From Rhodoblastus sp963828185 (GTDB lineage: Bacteria; Pseudomonadota; Alphaproteobacteria; Rhizobiales; Beijerinckiaceae), in contig CAWHDV010000002.1 of assembly GCA_963828185.1 (NCBI GenBank), forward strand, positions 372,001 through 436,000: a stretch of 64,000 nt of DNA. The letters are read 5' to 3'. Each line of letters starts with the position of its first letter. The stretch's first letter is position 1. The translations under genes and the position numbers were made by a program. Below are positions 18,011 to 26,531 of this stretch, one piece after another. The notes below the pieces were generated by a model. That model worked only from the letters and a program-made list of their open reading frames with translations, was not told where the DNA came from and did not search any database.

Positions 18011-18622
18011 TCAGGGCGTCAGCAAATAGTCCCGGCGCTGGCGCAAGGCGGCCAGCGCCGCCGAAAAAGCGCCGCCGGCCGCGAGTCCGCGCAAGCTATG
18101 GCGCCACTGCGCCAGTTCGCTGATAGAGCCATTAGCCAAAATATCGCCGATGCGCCAGCCCTGCGACGTCTGGCGCACGACATAATCGATCGGCATGGGC
18201 GGCCCATTGTCCAGGATGACCCGCGAAATCACCACGAGCTCGCCGCCGCGCGAAATCGTCCCGGCGTCGCGCTGAAAGCCCTTGCCGTTGAAATCGCCGA
18301 GCCTTGCGGCATAGGAGGCGGCGACGTAATCGCCAAAGCCCTGCGTCCAATCGTCGCGCTGCGCTTCGGTCAGCCCGGCCCAGCCCGGGCCGTAGCAGGT
18401 CCTGGCCATGGCGGGGAGATCGAAGGACGCGCCGATCGCCGGGCGCAAGGCGTCGAAACGCTGGCGCAGGCTCATTGCCGCCGTGTGCTGGACAACGCCG
18501 AGCATGCTGTCCTGCAGGCCCTTGACCACGCCGGCGGCGTCACCTGCGCTTTGTGCTCTCGCTGCGCCGAGCGCCGGCAGGCAGGCCGCGCCCAAAAGAA
18601 ACCAGCGGCGGTCAAAGCCCAT
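18011..18622 (-). CDS. hpnM: HpnM, MlaC-like hopanoid-associated periplasmic protein
   Basis: 203-aa exported protein with a signal sequence (MGFDRRWFLLGAACLPALGAARA) and a Ttg2D/MlaC fold core: FDLPAMARTCYGPGW, LTEAQRDDWTQGFGDYVAASYA, then VVISRVILDNGPPMPIDYVV and GWRIGDILANGSIS. MlaC proteins ferry lipids across the periplasm; HpnM is thought to help place hopanoids in the outer membrane with HpnN. The ATG at 18622 lies inside the hpnL 3' end (11-bp overlap), and hpnI begins 12 bp after its stop. Confidence 0.9.
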   Translation of the reverse strand: MGFDRRWFLLGAACLPALGAARAQSAGDAAGVVKGLQDSMLGVVQHTAAMSLRQRFDALRPAIGASFDLPAMARTCYGPGWAGLTEAQRDDWTQGFGDYVAASYAARLGDFNGKGFQRDAGTISRGGELVVISRVILDNGPPMPIDYVVRQTSQGWRIGDILANGSISELAQWRHSLRGLAAGGAFSAALAALRQRRDYLLTP

Positions 18623-19619
18623 GCGGCTCCTCCCCGGCGGCGAAGTTTTCACGCGGCAAATAATCGCGCAGGCCGGAATCGTCCATGCGCCGCCAGAGCC
18701 ACAGGCCGGGCGCGCCGCAGACAAAATCGGGGATGCGCTTGACCAGCGAAAGGGCGATGGCGGTCGGCGAACCGATGCCGAAAGCGGCGCACAGGGCGAT
18801 GAAACCACCCTCCTGCACGCCCCAGGCCCCGGGAATGAGGAAGCCGGCCGCCCGAACCGCATGGCCGAGGCTTTCGATGGTCACGGCGGTCGCGAAGGAA
18901 CGCGGATCGCCGAGCAGCGACAGCGCGAGCCAGATCTCCAGCACGCCGACGAACCAGATGAACATGTGCAAGGCGAGAGCCGCGGCGAGCGACGAGCGGC
19001 GGCGCAAGATGCCGTCCAATCCTTCGCGCAACGCCGGCAGGCCGCCGAGCGAGGCCCAGCCGGTGCGCTTTTCCACGCTTTGCGCCAGCCGGTCGAGCCA
19101 GCCCGCCGCGAGAATGCGCGGCGCGAGCCAGAAGCCGGCCAGCGCCGGCGCCATGATGAGCAGGCCGAAGCCGACGGCAAGCGAGAGATCGCCCTGCGCG
19201 CCGCTGTTAAACAGCAGGATCACGCCGATCAGGGTGAAAATCACCTGCGTCACGGTCTGCGCGAGGAGATCGACAATGACGCTGGCGGCGGCGACGCCGC
19301 CCCGGACGCCATTGGTGCGCAGGATCCGCGCCCCGATGAGGTCGCCTCCGACCTGCGCCACCGGCAGCAGCGTGTTGATGGACTCGCGCACCCAGCGCAA
19401 CTTGCAGAAGACCCACGGCGCGGGACGCGGCCGCCCCAGCAGCGCCCGCCAGGCGAAGCCCGAGAGCAGGGTCTGGGCCAGCCGGATGACCGCGACGAAA
19501 AGGACGCCAAAGCCGACGGAGGCGAAGGCGCGCGCGACATCACCCGCGCCCTCGTAGAGGGTCAGGGCGGCGAAAAGGCTCAGGCCCACGAGCAGGGCCA
19601 ATCCGGCTGCGGTTTTCAT
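18612..19619 (-). CDS. hpnL: HpnL, hopanoid-associated flippase-like membrane protein
   Basis: 335-aa polytopic protein (about eight membrane helices) of the lysylphosphatidylglycerol synthase/flippase transmembrane family. Characteristic segments are RWVRESINTLLPVAQVGGDLIGARIL and, late, PGAWGVQEGGFI. The short Trp/Arg-rich C-terminal tail is typical. It is presumed to act in hopanoid or lipid movement across the inner membrane. First gene of hpnL-hpnM-hpnI, 115 bp downstream of tex on the same strand. Confidence 0.9.
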   Translation of the reverse strand: MKTAAGLALLVGLSLFAALTLYEGAGDVARAFASVGFGVLFVAVIRLAQTLLSGFAWRALLGRPRPAPWVFCKLRWVRESINTLLPVAQVGGDLIGARILRTNGVRGGVAAASVIVDLLAQTVTQVIFTLIGVILLFNSGAQGDLSLAVGFGLLIMAPALAGFWLAPRILAAGWLDRLAQSVEKRTGWASLGGLPALREGLDGILRRRSSLAAALALHMFIWFVGVLEIWLALSLLGDPRSFATAVTIESLGHAVRAAGFLIPGAWGVQEGGFIALCAAFGIGSPTAIALSLVKRIPDFVCGAPGLWLWRRMDDSGLRDYLPRENFAAGEEPHGL

Positions 19620-19734
19620 CGATCTGGACTTAGCCTCATTCGGTTAAATAGTCAGCCCGAAGGTAGCCGCTCAGATGCAAAATGCTCATTGTGTGGCCAT
19701 AAGGGAACGTTTTTTGCGTTGCATCTAGAGCGAC

Positions 19735-22077
19735 CTAGCTTTTTGGCGCTTTTCCGGGCGCCAGTCCGGCGCGCGAAAAAGCCTCGGCGAAAGCATTGCC
19801 GCCGGAGGAGGGCTCCGGCTCCCGCCTCTGCGGCGGCGATTTGACGAAGGGCGCGCCCCTCTTCGCGTTCGGATCACCGCCGCGCGACGCCTTGGGATCG
19901 AAATCATCGTCGAGCCGCATGGTCAGGGCGATGCGCTTGCGCGCGGCGTCGACCTCCAGCACCTTGACCTTGACCACGTCGCCCGGCTTGGCCGCCTCGC
20001 GCGGGTCCTTGATGAAGGTCCTGGACATGGCGGAAATGTGGACCAGCCCGTCCTGGTGCACGCCAATGTCGACGAAGGCGCCGAAGGCGGCGACATTGGT
20101 CACCACGCCCTCCAGCACCATGCCGGGTCGTAGATCGGTCAGCTTCTCGACCCCCTCCTTGAAGGCGGCGGTCTTGAACTCGGGACGGGGATCGCGGCCG
20201 GGCTTTTCCAGCTCCTTGAAAATGTCGGTGACCGTTGGGGCGCCGAATTGCGCGTCGACGAAATCCTTTGGCGACAGCGAGCGCAGGATTTTCGCGTCGC
20301 CGATCAGCACGTTGATGTCGCTTTTTGCCGCCGCGAGGATCTTGCGCACCACCGGATAAGCTTCCGGATGGACGCCGGAGGCGTCGAGCGGGTCGCTGCC
20401 GCCGCGAATGCGCAGGAAGCCGGCGCATTGCTCGAAAGCCTTGGCGCCGAGCCGGGCCACCTTCTTCAGCTCAGCCCGGGAGCTGAATTTTCCGTTGGCG
20501 TCGCGATGCGCGACAATGCCCGAGGCCAGGCCCGCGCCAAGCCCGGAAACGCGGGCCAGCAAGGGCGCCGAGGCGGTGTTGAGATCGACGCCGACGGCGT
20601 TGACGCAATCCTCCACCACGGCGTCAAGCGAACGCGACAGCTTGAACTCGGCGAGATCGTGCTGGTACTGGCCGACGCCGATCGACTTGGGATCGATCTT
20701 CACCAGCTCCGCCAGCGGGTCCTGCAGACGCCGGGCGATGGAGACGGCGCCGCGCAGGGTGACGTCGAGATCGGGCAATTCGCCCGCCGCGAAAGCCGAA
20801 GCCGAATAGACCGAGGCGCCCGCTTCGGACACCACGATCTTGGTCAGCTTCGCTTCGGGCAGCTTTTGCGCCAGTTCGCCGGCCAGCTTGTCGGTTTCGC
20901 GCGAGGCCGTGCCGTTGCCGATGGCGATCAGCTCCACCTTGTGCAGACGGCAGAGGCGCCCGAGCGCCAGCAGCGCCTCGTCCCAGCGCCTCTGCGGCTC
21001 GTGTGGATAGATCACCGCGGTATCGACGACCTTGCCGGTGGCGTCGACCACCGCGACCTTCACCCCGGTGCGAAAGCCGGGATCGAGCCCCAGCGTGGCG
21101 CGCGGGCCGGCCGGAGCGGCCAGCAGCAGGTCGCGCAGGTTGCCGGCGAAGACCTGCACCGCCTGGTCCTCGGCGTTCTGCCACAGGCGGGCGCGCAGAT
21201 CGACGGACAAGGAGATCTTGATCCGCGTGCGCCAGGCCCAGCGCACGCAATCCGAGAGCCATTTGTCGCCGGGACGGCCGCAATCGGCTATGGCGAAACT
21301 CGTGGCGATGGCGCGCTCATAGGCCGCCTCGCCCTCGATTTCCGCCTGCGCCGCGCTTTCCGGCTCCAGGGCGAGATCGAGCATCTCTTCCTTTTCGCCG
21401 CGAAACATCGCGAGGATGCGATGCGATGGCAGTTTCGCCAGAGGCTCGAAAAAGTCGAAGTAATCGGCGAACTTGGCGCCGTCCTGCGCCTTGCCGTCGC
21501 GCACTTTCGAGACCATGCGGCCGCGCGACCAAAAGCTTTCGCGTAAAAATCCGATCAGCTCGGCCTTTTCGGAAAACTGTTCGACCAGGATGGCGCGGGC
21601 GCCTTCCAGCGCCTCTTCCGGCGTCTTCACGCCCTTGTCCTCGTCGACGAACTTTTCCGCCCGCTGGCGCGGGTCCTGGCTCGGATCGGCCAGAAGGCCG
21701 GCGGCGAGCGGGCCAAGCCCGGCCTCGCGGGCGATCATCGCCTTGGTGCGGCGCTTGGGCTTGTAGGGCAGATAGATGTCTTCGAGCTTCGCCTTGGACT
21801 CGGCGCCCAGCACGGCCGTCTCCAGCTCCGGCGTCAGCTTGTCCTGCGATTTTATCGACTCGAGAATGGTCTTCCGCCGCTCCTCGAGTTCACGCAGGTA
21901 GCGCAGGCGCTCCTCCAGGTTGCGCAATTGCGTGTCGTCGAGCGCGCCGGTCGCCTCCTTGCGGTAGCGGGCGATGAAGGGCACGGTCGAACCCGCGTCC
22001 AGCAGTTCCACGGCGGCGGCGACCTGCCTTTCCTCGACTTTCAGCTCCTGGGCTATGCGGCGCGGAATTGAAATCAT
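19735..22077 (-). CDS. tex: Tex family RNA-binding transcription accessory protein
   Basis: 780-aa protein with the full Tex layout: an N-terminal helical Tex domain (VEERQVAAAVELLDAGSTVPFIARYRKEA), a YqgF/RNase H-like fold at about 325-450 (GLDPGFRTGVKVAVVD), helix-hairpin-helix region at about 500-565 (LNTASAPLLARVSGLG) and a C-terminal S1 domain at about 645-715 (GMVLEGVVTNVAAFGAFVDIG). It binds nucleic acid and helps transcription under stress in several bacteria. The Lys/Pro-rich tail is disordered. Confidence 0.95.
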   Translation of the reverse strand: MISIPRRIAQELKVEERQVAAAVELLDAGSTVPFIARYRKEATGALDDTQLRNLEERLRYLRELEERRKTILESIKSQDKLTPELETAVLGAESKAKLEDIYLPYKPKRRTKAMIAREAGLGPLAAGLLADPSQDPRQRAEKFVDEDKGVKTPEEALEGARAILVEQFSEKAELIGFLRESFWSRGRMVSKVRDGKAQDGAKFADYFDFFEPLAKLPSHRILAMFRGEKEEMLDLALEPESAAQAEIEGEAAYERAIATSFAIADCGRPGDKWLSDCVRWAWRTRIKISLSVDLRARLWQNAEDQAVQVFAGNLRDLLLAAPAGPRATLGLDPGFRTGVKVAVVDATGKVVDTAVIYPHEPQRRWDEALLALGRLCRLHKVELIAIGNGTASRETDKLAGELAQKLPEAKLTKIVVSEAGASVYSASAFAAGELPDLDVTLRGAVSIARRLQDPLAELVKIDPKSIGVGQYQHDLAEFKLSRSLDAVVEDCVNAVGVDLNTASAPLLARVSGLGAGLASGIVAHRDANGKFSSRAELKKVARLGAKAFEQCAGFLRIRGGSDPLDASGVHPEAYPVVRKILAAAKSDINVLIGDAKILRSLSPKDFVDAQFGAPTVTDIFKELEKPGRDPRPEFKTAAFKEGVEKLTDLRPGMVLEGVVTNVAAFGAFVDIGVHQDGLVHISAMSRTFIKDPREAAKPGDVVKVKVLEVDAARKRIALTMRLDDDFDPKASRGGDPNAKRGAPFVKSPPQRREPEPSSGGNAFAEAFSRAGLAPGKAPKS

Positions 22078-22251
22078 CGGCGGGCTCCATCCTGGCGCGG
22101 TCGGTGGTCGGTGGAAAGGGGGGCGCTTGTACCGCCTGCGGCCCCGGCCGTCAAAAGCCGGCCTGTGGATGAAAAATAGTTGCGGGAAACCGCATATGCC
22201 GGACTTTACTCAATTGACAGCCGCGCGCGTGGAGCCGACGATCGTCGTATC

Positions 22252-22641
22252 ATGCCTTCGATCCCGAACATCAAGCCCGTCGCCGATGCGCCCCCCCAAA
22301 GCGGGGTCGCCGCTGCTCCGACCCAGAATGGACGGGCAGATCCCGCCGCGCTGGCCGAGGCCGCCGAACAGGCCAGCGATTTCCTGAAATCCCTCGCCAA
22401 TCCGGTGCGTCTGCGCATCCTTTGCATGCTGGCGCAAGGCGAGGCGCCGGTCGGCGACATAGCGGAGAAGCTCGCCGCCCGCCAAAGCCTGATTTCGCAG
22501 CATCTCGCGCTGTTGCGCAAGGATGGCCTGGTGCGGCCGCGGCGCGAAGGCCAGACCATCCATTACGCCCTGGCCGACAAGAGGGCGGAAAAGCTGATCG
22601 GCGTGCTCTACGAGAGTTTCTGTCCGGTCAAGCCCGCCTGA
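22252..22641 (+). CDS. ArsR-family regulator with BigR/SqrR-type cysteine pair
   Basis: 129-aa winged-helix repressor: LKSLANPVRLRILCML, then IAEKLAARQSLISQHLALLRKDGLV (recognition helix) and TIHYALADKRAEKLIGVLYESFCPV. The only two cysteines are Cys58 and Cys124, 66 residues apart in the positions of the persulfide-sensing pair of BigR and SqrR (Cys42/Cys108 and Cys41/Cys107, also 66 apart). A sulfide/persulfide-responsive repressor is therefore likely. I chose the ATG at 22252 (MPSIPNIK); upstream in-frame starts give a non-conserved leader. Pirin follows 88 bp downstream, across a palindrome. Confidence 0.85.
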   Translation: MPSIPNIKPVADAPPQSGVAAAPTQNGRADPAALAEAAEQASDFLKSLANPVRLRILCMLAQGEAPVGDIAEKLAARQSLISQHLALLRKDGLVRPRREGQTIHYALADKRAEKLIGVLYESFCPVKPA

Positions 22642-22644
22642 TAT

Positions 22645-22660
22645 CTTGCGAATTTGCAAG
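22645..22660. promoter_or_regulatory. Candidate operator palindrome between the ArsR gene and pirin
   Basis: CTTGCGAA / TTTGCAAG (7 of 8 bases symmetrical) centred 4-20 bp after the arsR stop and about 70 bp before the pirin ATG. ArsR dimers bind such short dyads; binding here is inference. Confidence 0.4.
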
Positions 22661-22729
22661 GCGCCGCCGTCAAGCCTTGCGCTCGGCTGCGTTCTCGCCG
22701 ATCTCCTGCCCGAAAAAGGAGTTCGACAC

Positions 22730-23594
22730 ATGGCGCTTTCTTCAACCCGGACCAGGACGCGGCCTGTCGTCGCCATCTCGCAGGGCGAGGCGACCTCCGA
22801 CGGCGCCGGCGTCAAATTGATCCGCCTGATCGGCTCGCGCGCGCAGGCGCCGATCGATCCCTTTTTGATGCTGGATTTTTTCGGCTCGGAAAAGGCGGAT
22901 GATTACATCGCCGGCTTCCCCGACCATCCGCACCGCGGCTTCGAGACGGTCACCTACATGCTGGCGGGCAAGATGCGCCATGCCGACAACCACGGCCATC
23001 ACGGCGTGATCGAGACCGGCGGCGTGCAATGGATGAACGCCGGGCGCGGCCTGATCCATTCCGAGACGCCGGAGCAGGAACTCGGGGCTTTTGCGCGGCT
23101 TCCAGCTCTGGATCAATTTGCCGGCGAGCGAGAAGATGAACGCGCCTGCCTACCAGGAATTTGGCGCCTCGCGCATCCCGGTCGAGAGCCGCGATGGCTG
23201 TCGCATCAAAATCATCGCCGGGACCAGCAGCGGCGGAACCGCCGGGCCGGTCAGCGCGCCGCATGTCGATGCGCGCTATTTCGACGTCGAGATCGATCCG
23301 GGCGGAATTTTCAACGAACCGCTGCCTGGAGATCACGCCGCCTTCTTCGTCGTTTACGAAGGCGAGGCGACGGCGGCCTCCGACGACGGACCGCGAGAAG
23401 TCCCGGCGTTGAGCCTTGTTGCGCTCGGCCCCGGCGAAAAAGCGGAGCTTGCCGGCGGCGCGAATGGCGCCCGCGCGATCCTGCTCGCGGCGCGCCCGCT
23501 GCATGAGCCGGTCGCCTGGAGCGGTCCTTTCGTCATGAACACGCGCGAGGAATTGTTGCAGGCGTTCGATGATTACCGCCAGGGACGTTTCTGA
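22730..23594 (+). CDS. Pirin family protein (single-base frameshift)
   Basis: Bicupin of the pirin family; members are metal-binding, some have quercetinase activity or interact with transcription or metabolic enzymes. The N-terminal part gives DFFGSEKADDY, HPHRGFETVTYML, HADNHGHHGVIETGGVQWM and GLIHSE, containing the metal-binding His and Glu. The frame breaks at the GGGG of 23084-23087; deleting one G gives EQELG-LLRGFQLWINLP, the expected family sequence, and a 287-aa protein of normal length. Second in a likely unit with the ArsR regulator. Confidence 0.85.
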
Positions 23595-23627
23595 CGCCGC
23601 CTTGTCCGAGCGAAATCGACGGTCGCG

Positions 23628-24173
23628 TCATGGCGCGAGCAATTCCGTTCTGAATTTCGGCGCCAGCTCCCTCGACTTGCGTCCGAATTCGGCCTGTTGC
23701 GCGTCGCTCAGGCGCGGCGCGGCGGCGGTGCGGCTTTCGACGGCAACGCCGACCGCGAGAAAAAACGCCTCGAGCCCGGGAGGCGCGCACATGCAGAGCA
23801 GCCTCGCCGGCCGGTCCGACGCGTTTTTGAAGCCGTGCGGCGCGTTGGCGGGGATATTGACGGTCGATCCGGCGCCCGCCGTCTGGGTCCGTCCGCGAAA
23901 GGTCAACTCGATTTCGCCGTCGAGAATGGTGAACATCTCCTCGAAATCGTGGCGATGCGGCGGCGGACCGCCGCCCGGCGGCACATGCATGTCGATCAGG
24001 CAATAGCGTCCGCCGGTGTCCTCGGCGGTCAGCAGGATCGTGTAGGTGTCGCCCACGACCGAAACGAACCGCATGCGCGTATCGTCGGCGTTGACCACGG
24101 CGAGGCCGCGGCTGGGATCGTCAGCCGGAATTGGCGCTGCGGATGAAACCATTGAGCTGGCGGAATCGGACAT
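23628..24173 (-). CDS. Cupin domain protein
   Basis: 181-aa single-domain cupin. The metal-site motif reads GPPPHRHDFEEMFTILDGEIELTF, with two His and a Glu; a third His comes in NIPANAPHGFKN. Substrate is unknown; such proteins are often small dioxygenases or sensors. The ATG at 24173 is chosen because the upstream in-frame extension runs into the 3' end of the MetX-like gene. It converges with pirin (33-bp gap). Confidence 0.8.
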   Translation of the reverse strand: MSDSASSMVSSAAPIPADDPSRGLAVVNADDTRMRFVSVVGDTYTILLTAEDTGGRYCLIDMHVPPGGGPPPHRHDFEEMFTILDGEIELTFRGRTQTAGAGSTVNIPANAPHGFKNASDRPARLLCMCAPPGLEAFFLAVGVAVESRTAAAPRLSDAQQAEFGRKSRELAPKFRTELLAP

Positions 24174-24273
24174 ATGATCGCTCCGGGGCTGGAACTCGCC
24201 GAACGCCAGCCCAACCAACGAAGCGGCGCGCGGGTTGCATCCGCCTCTTGCCCGGCCGACGCGGCGCGGAGCT

Positions 24274-25410
24274 TCAAAATTCGCGCGCCAAAAATTCGGC
24301 GATTTGCGGCGCGGCGTCGGCGATGCGCATGATGCCGTTGTAATGGCCGTAGGGACCGAAAATCTTGCCGGTTTCGACCGCGACGCCGTTTTTTTCGCGC
24401 AGCGTCCTGGCCGTGGTCTCGATCCATTCGGGCAGAAAAACCTGGTCCTGCGGAGCATAAAGCATCAGCGTCGGCGCCCTGATCCGTGCAAAACCGTCCG
24501 CCACGCTCCGCGCGCCGGCGCCCTCGCCCGGCGTAAAAGCCTGGTTGGCGCGCGCCAGATAAAGCAGATGGTTGGCGTCGGCCTTGCGGACGCGCTCGCG
24601 CGCCGCCTCCGTCAGCATCTGTTCGATGGCGTAGGGGGTCGCGGCCACGTCGCCGGCGTCTCCGCCGGGCGCGAGCGCCCGGCCGGGGCCGTCGTCGACC
24701 CATTGGCTGTGCAGGGCGTGCAGCGTCATCAAGCGCAGAGTCGCCTCGAGGCCGGCGAGCGGCGGCGCGCCGTCATGATAATCGCCGCCGTTCCAGGCGG
24801 GATCGAGCTTTATCGGCTGCGTCCAGAGCGACAGCCACGCGGTCAGCCAGCCGCCGAAATGCGGCGACGCGATCACCGGAATGATGCGCCCGACGCTTTC
24901 GGGATAGGAGGCGGCCCACTCAAAAGTTTGCAGCCCGCCCATCGACGGCCCCATCACCGCATGCAGGCGTTCGATCCCGAGCGAGTCCAGCACGGCCTTC
25001 TGCACGCGCACGAAATCGCCGATGCGGACGGCGGGAAAGCTCAGCCCATAGGGCCTGCCGGTCGCCGGATCGCGACTGGCGGGACCTGTCGTGACGACAT
25101 TTTTGTCATGGGCGTTGAGATTGACCAGGCTGTCGACCGAGACGACGAAATAACGCTCGGTGTCGACCGCCTTGCCGGGACCGATGATCGCGTCCCAATA
25201 GCCGGGCTGCGCATCGTCCGGCGTATAGCGTCCGGCGGCATGGCTGGAGCCGGAAAAATAATGCGCGACGAGGATGGCGTTTTGGCGTTTCGCATCGAGC
25301 TTTCCGTAAGTCTCGAAACCGACCTCGACGTTTTTCAGCCGCGCGCCGCCGCAGGTTTGCAGTTCGGGCAGGCGCAAACGGCTTTTGACGGGCGACAATC
25401 CGGCGGGCAT
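24274..25410 (-). CDS. MetX-like alpha/beta hydrolase (homoserine acyltransferase family or related esterase)
   Basis: 378-aa alpha/beta hydrolase of the homoserine O-acyltransferase superfamily. NAILVAHYFSGSSHAAG matches the MetX oxyanion region, GPSMGGLQ carries the nucleophile Ser (GGSMGG in true MetX), APQDQVFLPEW supplies Asp and GPYGHYNGI the His. Differences from canonical MetX (GPSMGG; TGPASRDPATG in place of TGPSSINP) put it closer to MetX-like esterases, so homoserine acetylation is uncertain. No SAM riboswitch is visible upstream. It is divergent from the phasin/LuxR gene. Confidence 0.75.
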   Translation of the reverse strand: MPAGLSPVKSRLRLPELQTCGGARLKNVEVGFETYGKLDAKRQNAILVAHYFSGSSHAAGRYTPDDAQPGYWDAIIGPGKAVDTERYFVVSVDSLVNLNAHDKNVVTTGPASRDPATGRPYGLSFPAVRIGDFVRVQKAVLDSLGIERLHAVMGPSMGGLQTFEWAASYPESVGRIIPVIASPHFGGWLTAWLSLWTQPIKLDPAWNGGDYHDGAPPLAGLEATLRLMTLHALHSQWVDDGPGRALAPGGDAGDVAATPYAIEQMLTEAARERVRKADANHLLYLARANQAFTPGEGAGARSVADGFARIRAPTLMLYAPQDQVFLPEWIETTARTLREKNGVAVETGKIFGPYGHYNGIMRIADAAPQIAEFLAREF

Positions 25411-25609
25411 CGGCTTTTTCCTGCTTGTCGAGCTTTTGCGGGCGGGCCGCCCGCCTTATATCAGCAACGAGTCTCATGACCAAAAAGCGGCGTCGCGCCG
25501 CCACAGCCCCGCCGCAATGCGGCAGCATCTGATAACCCGCTGATTTATGACGAAATGTTCGATAAATTGCGGTACAATGGCATAAAGTACTATGGCAGCG
25601 CCGACATTC

Positions 25610-25626
25610 ATGCTGCAATGCAGCAT
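25610..25626. promoter_or_regulatory. Perfect palindrome with CTGC-N3-GCAG, candidate PhaR or self-regulatory site
   Basis: ATGCTGCAATGCAGCAT: 8-bp arms around a single central base, 68 bp upstream of the phasin/LuxR ATG at 25695. It contains CTGC-AAT-GCAG, the CTGCN3GCAG motif that I recall for PhaR, the PHB-granule-responsive repressor of phasin genes, in Rhodobacter. It could equally be an autoregulatory LuxR-type dyad. Confidence 0.5.
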
Positions 25627-25694
25627 TCGGAATGATGGAAGCTCGTCGCGGCGGCTCTACCGCCGACCCTTTCACGTCGACCGAAGGTTCAACA

Positions 25695-26531
25695 ATGACA
25701 ACGGCCAAGAACAGTCGCGGCCTTAACCCCGGCAGCAGCGGGGCGCCCATCTTCGCGCCCGTGCCGGGCATGGCCCATGTCACGGATGCTGCACCGCAGC
25801 ATGGCGGGATCGACGGCGCTGCGAAAAACCTCTCGCAGCCGAGTGTCTCGCAGGAGGCGGATGGCGCGCCTTCATCGGTATTCGCGCGCCAGATCCGCAT
25901 GGCCTACGGGCTGTTGCAGACGGCGATCGAGGAGGCCACCGACGCCGCGGAATGCAGCAACGCCAAAATCGCCGCCGAACTCGAGGATTTGCAGGCGCGG
26001 GCGATCCGCTCGATCCACGACAGCACGCTGGCGACGATTGACCTGTTCGAGGCCATCGGCGCCGCGCAGACGCCGGGCGAACTGGCCAACCGGCAGATGG
26101 AGCTGGCCCGGCGCCAACGCGAGACAGTGAGCGAACGGCTGGGCGATTTCTTCGATTCCGCGCGGTCCATGGTCTCGATGATGACCGATCCGCTGAATTG
26201 GCAGTTGCGCGCCCTCTCCGGCGCCATGTCTCCCCGGGAGATGGGCGAGCGGGGACCGACGGAAGCCGGCGACAGCATCCTGTCGCGCCTCAACAAGCTC
26301 ACCGCGCGGCAGAAGCGGGTGCTGGAGCTTCTGGCCGAGGGCCTGCCCAACAAGGTGATCGCGCATCAACTCGGCATCAGCGAGACCACGGTCAAGGCGC
26401 ATGTCGGCGAAATCCTGCGCAAGCTGAAAGTCTATAACCGCGCCCGCGCCATCGTCATGCTGGCGCAATTCGACATGCGCCAGATCGACGTCCAGCCCCA
26501 GCCCCAAGCCGAGGGCGCCGACGGCGAGTAG
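25695..26531 (+). CDS. Phasin-like domain fused to a LuxR-type helix-turn-helix
   Basis: 278-aa protein with an unusual architecture. Residues 1-60 are a low-complexity Gly/Ala/Pro leader. Residues about 62-165 are a long amphipathic helical region resembling phasins, the proteins coating polyhydroxybutyrate granules: NAKIAAELEDLQARAI, then AAQTPGELANRQMELARRQ and ERLGDFFDSARSM, equivalent to the family's AKTPxEFxELQxxFARKQ signature. Residues 201-260 are a canonical LuxR/NarL HTH: LTARQKRVLELLAEGLPNK, VIAHQLGISETTVKAHVGEIL. No receiver or autoinducer domain is present. A granule-responsive transcription factor is the natural hypothesis. AAGG lies 8 nt upstream of the ATG. Confidence 0.8.
   Translation: MTTAKNSRGLNPGSSGAPIFAPVPGMAHVTDAAPQHGGIDGAAKNLSQPSVSQEADGAPSSVFARQIRMAYGLLQTAIEEATDAAECSNAKIAAELEDLQARAIRSIHDSTLATIDLFEAIGAAQTPGELANRQMELARRQRETVSERLGDFFDSARSMVSMMTDPLNWQLRALSGAMSPREMGERGPTEAGDSILSRLNKLTARQKRVLELLAEGLPNKVIAHQLGISETTVKAHVGEILRKLKVYNRARAIVMLAQFDMRQIDVQPQPQAEGADGE

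Noticed and set aside
19673..19726. Inverted 8-bp repeat AGATGCAA/TTGCATCT between tex and hpnL
   Set aside because: The loop is 38 nt and no regulator is indicated; short dyads like this occur by chance.
25411..25694. SAM riboswitch upstream of the MetX-like gene
   Set aside because: I looked for SAM-II type stems on the minus strand and saw no convincing pseudoknot; the region has a palindrome that fits protein binding instead.
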